In this document: positions 56,855 to 64,000 of the stretch, piece by piece | Layout of the letters: every line of letters starts with the position of its first letter | Position numbering within the stretch: position 1 is the stretch's first letter | From: Eupeodes corollae | Lineage: Eukaryota > Arthropoda > Insecta > Diptera > Syrphidae | Assembly: GCF_945859685.1 (NCBI RefSeq) | Contig: NC_079147.1 | Location: 60,294,946 to 60,358,945 of the forward strand | DNA length: 64,000 nucleotides | Direction of reading: 5' to 3' | Notes under the pieces: generated by a model | Databases searched by the model: none | What the model was told of the DNA's origin: nothing | What the model saw: the letters and a program-made list of their open reading frames with translations, nothing else | Program-made: the position numbers and the translations under genes

Positions 56855-59800
56855 CATCCGTGTTTTGTTGGAAAATCTATCAATAGTATAGTAGGATTTT
56901 ATACAAATAACAAAAACAATATCCGTAGTATGAATACTACCGATAAAAATTAAAGTAGAATCTTACTACAGATGGGTTTTTGACATTTATATGAGTCCCG
57001 ATTGGATCTTTGATTAATATTGCATTCGTATCTCGATGGCAGTGTTCGTTGAGTAGTTGTGCATTTGGAATAATGTTTTTTTCCATTGGCGAAAAAAAAT
57101 CAATCTGTTACTGTTGATATTATTTAGTTTAGTTTATGAAAATGGACTAACTGGGCTTATTTTGCAAAAGAAACAATAGAAAAGATAATTAAGTTTTGCT
57201 TTGTTTGCACCAAAGGTTTATCTCAGTTTATATTAAATAAATCTTCATGGTGTTTCCACCGCACAAGAAGATTTAAAAATGGTTTAGTTTAAGTTTGGCA
57301 GGACTTTCTCAAATGCAAATACTTACGTACTTAAGGTGGCGCTACAGTCCTGTGTGAACTAGGGCCTCACCCAACGAACTTCTCAATCTAGCTTCTTCTC
57401 CCTAGTTAGATGTCTCCAGTTTTGCGCTCCAAGTTGGGTGAGGTCACTTTTTACTTGTGCGTGCCACCTAATCCGCGGTCTTCCTCTACTGCGCTGTCCT
57501 GTGGGTGTGAATTCGAAGACTTTCCGGGCCGGAGAATTGCTTTCCATGCGTTCTACTTGACCCTGCCATTTTAGTGGTTGGACTTTTACCCTTCTGGTTA
57601 AGTCTACCGCGCTATACCCGTACAGCTCGTCCGTTCCATCTTTTTCTCCACTCCCCTACGATGCATACGGGACCGTAGATCACACGAAGACCTTTTCTGT
57701 CGAACCAACCCAAGGTGCTTTCACCCGCTTTTGTCATAGTCCATGCTTCTGCACTGTGTAGCAGGACGGGGATGATAAGGGTCTTATATATCAACACTTT
57801 GGTCCCTCGGGAGAGGACTTTACCACTCAATTGCTTTCTTAGCTTACAGACACAGCGGTTAGTAAGAGTTATTCTGCGTTTGATCTCAGCGCTGGTGTTG
57901 TTTTCTGCGTTTACAGCGGAGCCTAGGTAGACGAAGTCCTTGACTACCTCAAAGTTACGTCTGTCGATTGTGACGTTTTGACCATGACGTCGGTGTTGTA
58001 TGTCCTTTCTAGACGACAGCATGTACTTTGTTTTGCCCTCATTAACCGTTAAACCCATTTTTGCCGCCTCTGCTTCTCACAAAAGCCCCATTGACATCAC
58101 GCTGAGTTCTTCCGATTATGTCAATGTCATCAGCATATGCAAGTAATTGAACAGACTTTTGGAAGATAGTGCTTCTAGTGTTGACGTGTGAGCTCTGCAC
58201 TATTGTTTCAAGCACGATGTTAAAAAAATCACATAGCAGCGCATCACCTTGTCTAAAACCTTTTTGGACATCGAAAGGTTCTGTTAAGTTGTTTCCAACC
58301 TTTATGGAGCAGCGTGAAAACTCTCATGGTCATTCTGCACAAATGGACGAGTTTGGCAGGGATGCCAAAACTAGACATGTGCAGTTTAGAGGGTCTCCTT
58401 TTTCACGATGGGGCAAACAATACTGAGGTTGGTGCATGCTTCTAACCAACTTATCTCCAGCTGCTTTAAAGAGCTCGGCATTCAAGCCATCCGCTCCAAC
58501 GGCTTTATTAAACTTCAGCTTAGATATGGCCATCTTTACTTCGTCTAGGTCGGGAGGACGGGATTTTTGGCTTTCGTCGTCTATGTTGAATGGATCATCC
58601 TGCCTGACAGCGAAATTCGGTTCGTCATCGCCGTAATACAGTCTGCAGAAGAGGTTCTTTCATATCCTCAGCATTGACTGCGGTTCCACTATGATGTTTC
58701 CACTTTCGTCTTTGTAGCCTTCGGTTCTAAGTTTATGTACCTGTGAATTTCGTTTCACCTGTTCATAAAACTTTTGAACCCCATTCCTGCTTTTATACCT
58801 CTCAACATCTTCGACTGCACGCTTCTTATGGCCTCTCTTTTTCCTTCAGAGAAGTCGTCGTTCCTCTCGCCTCTTCTGCTCATAGAGATCATGAGCAGCT
58901 CTCGTCCGTTTAAGCAGCGCCGGCCGCATTGCGTGTCTGTTGTTTGGCTGCATTTGCCTGCCGACATTCCTCATCAAACCAGGGGTTCCTTGTTGGTGGC
59001 TGCTTGAAACCCAGCACATCAAAGGCGGCTTCTCTGATTGCATCTTGGCAATGTTGCCACTGGTTTTCGATACATTGTATTGGCGGCAGAGAACTTCGAG
59101 AGAGGTTACTTGTAACTCAGTTCGAAAAGGATTTGGCGATCTCTTGCGATTGTAGCCGTTCGACGTTGTACCTTCTCCCAGCACTTCCCTGTTATTCCTT
59201 GGGTCTGGAAATCCGAAGTGCTACCTTGGCTACAACGAGGTAGTAATCCGAGTTGATGTTAGCTCCTCGGAAAGTTTGTACATCCATAATGCTGGAAGCG
59301 TGTCTGGCGTCGATTGCAATATTGTCAATCTGGTTGACGGTAGATTGATCTGCAGGAGTCCAAGTTCCTTTGTGGATGTTGAGTCGTGGAAAACGCGTAC
59401 TGGCTACCATGACGTTTTTCCCCACAGCAAAATCTATGAGCCTGAGTCCGTTGTCGTGCAGGCTGTTCTTCCCGGTTATTGCACCAATCGCCCAGGACTA
59501 TTTTAATATCGTAGCTAGGATACTGCTCATATGTTTTGTGTAAGAGCTCGAAGAACATATCTTTGGCGTTGTTGTCTTTATCTTCTGTGAGGGCGTGCGC
59601 ACATATCAGGATAATGTTGCCGAATTTAGCCTTGATGCGTATGGTCATGAGGCGCTCATTGATGCACCTATAGCTCAAGACTTCTTGCCTTAGTCTGGCT
59701 CCAATGACGAAGCCGAATCAAAATAAGCGCTTTTTGTTTTCGTGGTAGCAGTCACCATAATAAATATCTCAGTTTTTCATCCTCTTTTTGTCCGGCTGAT

Positions 59801-60727
59801 CTCATCGTGTGTCCTGGATGGCTGTGATATCTGCTTTATAGCGGTCTAGGGCCTCCGCTAATTCTTCGGCCGCACGTGGCCTGTTAAGGGACCTAACATT
59901 CCACGTGCATATCCGAAGTTCGTTGTCCTTAATTCGTTTGCGTTGGTTGTCAACAGTAAATCCATCCGTATCCAAGACTTGTTGGTGCTTCGCAACTATG
60001 AGGTTTTTACGTGGCCAGGAAGTCACCCCAACGCCAGATCCTTAGTATAACTCCAATTAAGGGGAGCCACATAAACCGCTCCTTTTAAGCCTGGGCTCCG
60101 AATAAGTTGAAGAAGCCTTATAAGGTGTTTAATAAGTAGTTCAACCTTACTAGAACTGCAGACGCCACCGTTTATTCCATCTCGGGAATTCCTCCGCTGC
60201 CGTCTGGATAAGGAGAGGTGCCTTAGTGCAAACACATCTCAAATGCAAATGGTGCTGCGAAATTTCTTATGAAGTGCAAGTGAGATAGTATGATTCGTGT
60301 TAAACAATGAAGAACTGAATAGTTCAGCAACATATAAGAATGCGGAAACTTCAAGCTCGCTTCAATACCACATGTTAATGTAGTAGTCTACGAACAAACC
60401 CGCTTCTTGAAGTTTGTATTTTATGTCAAGGCTGCAATTGTTAAATGAACTTTTTTTACTTTTCTTATAGAATCTAAATTTCCATATGTTTTCTTACCAT
60501 TTCTTCTTGAAAATTGTCCATTTTGTTAGTTTCTTTTGCTGAAATTAATTATAACTTTTGATTTTCACAAAACTTTCTTCTATTTGTGTTTTTTGTTTGT
60601 ATTATTATTCTGACAGATCTTCTTTCAGTTGCACCAATTTTTAAATACAAAAATCTGGCTACTGCCGATGGGTTTCCTTGGGAACTTTCTACTATACTTT
60701 TTATAGAATGCCAAAAAAACACGGGTA
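56855..60727 (-). mobile_element. 1.07-kb element, copy B, inverted and split by an RTE LINE
   Basis: Reverse-complement counterpart of 7877-8950. The left part, 56855-57320, matches 8480-8950 (TCCGTGTTTTGTTGGAAAAT ... ATCCGTAGTATGAATACTAC). The right part, 60251-60727, matches 7877-8510 (GCTACTGCCGATGGGTTTCC ... ACACGGGTA). The RTE LINE at 57321-60236 sits between with a 14-bp duplication. Without it the copy would be about 950 bp. Confidence 0.82.
57321..60236 (-). mobile_element. RTE-type LINE, 2.9 kb, inactivated, with 14-bp target duplication
   Basis: The duplication TCTCAAATGCAAAT is perfect (57307-57320 and 60237-60250). Minus-strand domains in order: endonuclease beginning ELRICTWNVRSLNRPRAAEE (about 59920), an IKAKFGNIILICAHA stretch near 59640, and IDNIAIDARHASSIMDVQTF near 59300; reverse transcriptase with KLKFNKAVGADGLNAELFKA (about 58500), YADDIDIIG (58111-58137) and VNEGKTKYML, DFVYLGSAVN and ILRVIYGP-like C-terminal motifs (57612-58058). 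No ORF1 is seen. Compact size, an apurinic endonuclease of the craniofacial-development-protein-2-like type and these motifs point to the RTE clade. Many frameshifts separate the pieces. The 3' end (low coordinates) carries GGTGGCGCTACAGTCCTGTG, shared with the SINE. Confidence 0.88.
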
Positions 60728-60744
60728 ATCTCATACTTCACTCA

Positions 60745-60900
60745 AAAATATGTTTTCCAAGGAATCGCACTTATTTCTTACAAAAACAAACGATTAATAA
60801 TTACAGAGACTTTTATTTAAGCCACACTTCAAGAATGTGGAATACTTTAGCAAATTAATAATTCCCACTCATTGTAGAGTACAGACATATTAACAACTTA
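60745..60900 (+). mobile_element. Possible LINE 3' coding fragment
   Basis: A frame ending FYLSHTSRMWNTLAN resembles the ARMWNALAISVFP motif near the 3' end of the LINE at 46.7-47.9 kb. Short and isolated, just outside copy B of the 1.07-kb element. Confidence 0.4.
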
Positions 60901-62573
60901 AATCCTTTTTCAATAATTGATCGCATTTTGTTTATAATAATAAGGGCACACATAGCTTCGAGAGTGCTCTTGTGATATAAAAACTAGCTATTGAATATGC
61001 TAACCCTTTTTTTGAGGCGGAATTTACTATTCTCAGCAAAACTTTTATTTCCCATCTCATGGTTTTTAATCTGTTTTCGATAATCTTTAAATGCATAATT
61101 AAATAAAACAATTTAATATTTATAAGTTCAACATGCCTTAAAGATATCCATTAAACAAATAAAACAAAAATAAAGTTACCAACTTTTAATAGTTTTTTTT
61201 TTATTAACTTGGCAATACCATGTGATTTATAATATTCTTGCCATATCAATAACATTCTTTTAACATAAAAAGCTGATGGAACTGATAAAAACTTATGTTC
61301 TCATGATTTTAAAATTTAAATTTAAACTTCCAAAAACTTAAATGTACTTTTCTGATACTCTAAACCTTGCTTCGTTTGAACTGTTTGTTTTCCCATTGCA
61401 AAATTTAAAAAGGTTTATATAAAGCACTTAACCTTAGCTTGAACCCAAAAGTTTATGTTTATTTTTCTTTTTTTTTTTACTTTCGCAGTTTTAGCCTTTT
61501 TTAGTTTTAGCCTTCAAAGAAGAAGACGAAAATAAGTTGGTAATCGAAAAAATTAATCATCACCCCAGGTTAAGGCTCCTCCATTTAGTTCAAAACTATA
61601 AGATCAAAAATTTAACAACAATGGACATCAAATCCAGCCAAAAGACATTTTATTGCTTTTGTAATTTATGATGTTGAAGCTAATTATGTGAAGAGTTTTA
61701 TTCATTTTAGTTTTTAGTTAAATATTTATGTGATCTGGATTGTTTTGTTTGTTGTTTTTTTTATGATTACGTAATATAATATTAAATATTATTATGTTCT
61801 TATATTGAGAAGAATTAGAAACGAGTTGATTAATGTGGTCTGATCATAAATAAATAATATGGTAATAATTTTCAATGTCTCCTCGCGTGTATTGATTGAC
61901 TTTTACCGGAAATAAAAATCTTCAATTAGTTAAAATTTAATTTGTGTGTACTTATGAATGAATGCTTAAAGTATTTTTAATGAAGTGATAATAATTAGTG
62001 GCAATTTGTTATAATCTCAAGTTCCTCATTCCAATGCATGTAAGAAGCATCAAAGGTTTCCAAAATTAACTATTTTTACATTATGCAGGTAGCTTTTAGG
62101 TTCTTAAGCGAAAACAATAACTTTGGACTGTGAGGGTATAGCTCAAGTTCTATATGGTTTTCTAAAAATAATGATTATAGTTTTTCACACCAAACCCAAA
62201 ACCGAGTTTTCGACAATCGTTCACATCGAACATTTAAATGCTTTTATTTGACATTTAAATTTGTTTAACATCGACTGTCAAATTTGTATTGACAAAATTT
62301 GTGAGTTTTGTTCTTCTCAAATTATTTGTGAAAATAAAATTAATTCTAATCAATTCAAATTGATCTTAATACATAAAAAGAAAGTTGAACAAAATATGAA
62401 GATTTTGTAAAATTTTGTTCACTATCTCAAGAATCTATGATAAAAAAAACGTTGAGCCAGCACTTTTTGGGAACGTTAAATGTTAGTTAAAGATAATAAG
62501 TATTTTAAACATCATTTCAGAATGAGCTGCAGAACTTCCAATATGCTCTGCAATGTACTAAAGGATCTGGAAA
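60901..62573. other. AT-rich spacer, nothing recognised
   Basis: No credible gene or element found between the possible LINE fragment and the mariner. Confidence 0.35.
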
Positions 62574-62575
62574 TA

Positions 62576-63815
62576 AACGGTGATTTTTTAAGAGCTTGAG
62601 AACTTTTTTAAAAAATGCATAAAATTTGCAAAATCTCATCGATTCTTTGTTTGAAACGTTAGATTGGTCCATGACATTTACTTTTTGAAGATAATTTCAT
62701 TTAAATATTGACCGTGGCTGCGTCTTAGGTGGTCCATTCGGAAAGTCCAATTTTGGGTAACTTTTTCGTGCATTTCGGCCGGAATAGCCCGAATTTCTTC
62801 GGAAATGTTGTGACTTGACGTAGCCCCACAAAAAATAGTCTAAAGGCGTCAAATCGCATGATCTTGGTGGCCAACTTACCGGTCCATTCCTTGAGATGAA
62901 TTGTTCTCCGAAGTTTTCCCTCAAAATGGATATAGAATAGCGAGCTGTGTGGCATGTAGCGCCATCTTGTTGAAACCACATGTCAACCAAGTTCAGTTCT
63001 TCCATTTTTGGCAACAAAAAGTTTGTTAGCATTGAACGATAGCGATCGCCATTCACCGTAACGTTGCGTCCAACAGCATCTTTGAAAAAATACGGTCCAA
63101 TGATTCCACCAGGGTACAAACCACACCAAACAGTGCATTTTTCGGGATGCATGGGCAGTTCTTGAACGGCTTCTGGTTGCTCTTCACTCCAAATGCGGCA
63201 ATTTTGCTTATTTACGTAGCCATTCAACCAGAAATGAGCCTCATCGCTGAACAAAATTTGTCGATAAAAACCGGATTTTCTGCCAACTTTTCTAGGGCCC
63301 ATTCACTGAAAATTCGACGTTGTGGCAGATCGTTCGGCTTCAGTTCTTGCACGAGCTGTATTTTATACGGTTTTACACCAAGATCTTTGCGTAAAATCTT
63401 CCATGTGGTCGAATAACATAAACCCAATTGCTGCGAACGGCGACGAATCGACATTTCACGGTCTTCAGCAACACTCTCAGAAACAGACGCAATATTCTCT
63501 TCTGTACGCACTGTACGCATTCGTGTGGTTGGTTTAATGTCCAATAAAGTAAACTGAGTGCGAAACTTGGTCACAATCCCATTAATTGTTTGCTCACTTG
63601 GTCGATTATGTAGACCATAAATCGGACGTAAAGCGCGAAACACATTTCGAAACGAACACTGATTTTGGTAATAAAATTCAATGATTTGCAAGCGTTGCTC
63701 GTTAGTAAGTCTATTCATGATGAAATGTCAAAGCAAACTGACACCATTTCTGAAATCCCGCGTGATCTGTCAAATACTAATGCATGAAAATCCTAACCTC
63801 AAAAAAATCACCCTT
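62576..63815 (-). mobile_element. DD41D (rosa-type) mariner, best preserved copy
   Basis: TA flanks it (62574-62575, 63816-63817). The inverted ends are AACGGTGATTTTTTAAGAG and AAAGGGTGATTTTTTTGAGG. The 1240-bp length is typical for mariner. The enclosed transposase is on the minus strand. Confidence 0.88.
62697..63718 (-). pseudogene. DD41D mariner transposase, frameshifted
   Basis: Starts MNRLTNEQRLQIIEFYYQNQ at 63718 with the paired helix-turn-helix DNA-binding region (first about 120 residues; second helix-turn-helix around MSIRRRSQQLGLCYSTTWKI). Near 63265 the frame shifts by one base in a T-run (ENPVFIDK continues as FYRQILFSDEAHF in the next frame). The catalytic Asp residues are in FSDEAHF, QQDGATCHTA and LTPLDYFLWG; 41 residues lie between the second and third, the DD41D spacing of rosa-type elements (DD34D in classic mariners). 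After FLWGYVKSQ the frame is lost again. It is inactive as it stands but recently so, since almost every motif is intact. Confidence 0.88.
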
Positions 63816-63871
63816 TACAAGATACAAACTTAAGCCTTATGTAGGTACATACTTATCAAGTTGATTCACAG

Positions 63872-64000
63872 GAAGACAAAAATCTATACGAGCTGCAAAA
63901 GAACGAATAGGATAACGTCATTGAGTGGTTTAACAAACGTTTACAAAAAACTCCCAGTATATCACCACCCGCCGTCTTGGATTTGTCTTTGCCGTCGACA
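63872..64000 (+). pseudogene. ATP synthase F1 assembly factor 2 (ATP12)-like exon fragment with a stop
   Basis: After a possible acceptor (GATTCACAG) the frame reads EDKNLYELQKNE, TAG at 63908-63910, then DNVIEWFNKRLQKTPSISPP and on to the window edge. Members of the ATP12/ATPAF2 family have ELQxNEWDPxIEWxxKR followed by T-S/G-I-xxP at this place, so the stop replaces the conserved Trp (TGG to TAG) and 3-4 residues after NKR are missing. The family helps assemble the alpha subunit into mitochondrial F1-ATPase. Either this is a pseudogene fragment or the base is a sequencing error. The remainder lies outside the window. Confidence 0.6.

Overview
The window is nuclear DNA of a true fly (Diptera, most likely a higher fly). 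The evidence is spliced genes with GT-AG introns, a calreticulin that reads as insect, AT-rich spacers, and a transposon mix typical of flies: Harbinger, DD41D mariner, Tc1, RTE and Jockey/CR1-type non-LTR elements, and a tRNA-derived SINE. There are no bacterial features. Host coding sequence is sparse and most of the DNA is transposon-derived or unassigned.

Layout. 0-4 kb: a Harbinger-type short element (41-874), a two-exon AT-hook (HMG-I-like) gene (1998-2531), a second short inverted-repeat element (2882-3398) and a LINE 3' end. 4.6-5.45 kb: a minisatellite with a 20-bp unit. 6-9 kb: an RTE fragment, a short element with a TTA duplication, and copy A of a 1.07-kb element. 9140-12087: a complete Harbinger transposon with an intact three-exon transposase and a convergent Myb/SANT partner gene that looks frameshifted. 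12745-24486: calreticulin, four exons, with a 10.3-kb second intron. That intron holds two abutting Harbinger-like copies, one hit by a mariner and the other by a short inverted-repeat element, then a decayed DUF7869-like sequence and two copies of a TAA-targeting short element.

24.5-50.3 kb is repeat-rich: a SINE with an 11-bp duplication, Tc1 and mariner remnants, a fold-back repeat family built on a period of about 175 bp, a Jockey-like LINE inserted into one copy of that family, a second LINE, a second full-length SINE, and a segment present twice, once split by a mariner. A TE-poor block at 32.2-33.9 kb may be a noncoding 5' exon. 50.3-56.8 kb has nothing I can name beyond a pentanucleotide repeat and a weak mariner-like trace. 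56.85-60.73 kb is copy B of the 1.07-kb element, in opposite orientation to copy A and split by an RTE LINE with a 14-bp target duplication. 62576-63815 is a decayed DD41D mariner. The window ends in a fragment resembling ATP synthase assembly factor 2 with an in-frame stop.

How the parts relate: the SINE has a tRNA-like head, and its tail closely matches the 3' end of the RTE LINE in the same window, the expected signature of a SINE mobilised by that LINE. The only two genes that look intact and host-encoded are the AT-hook gene and calreticulin.
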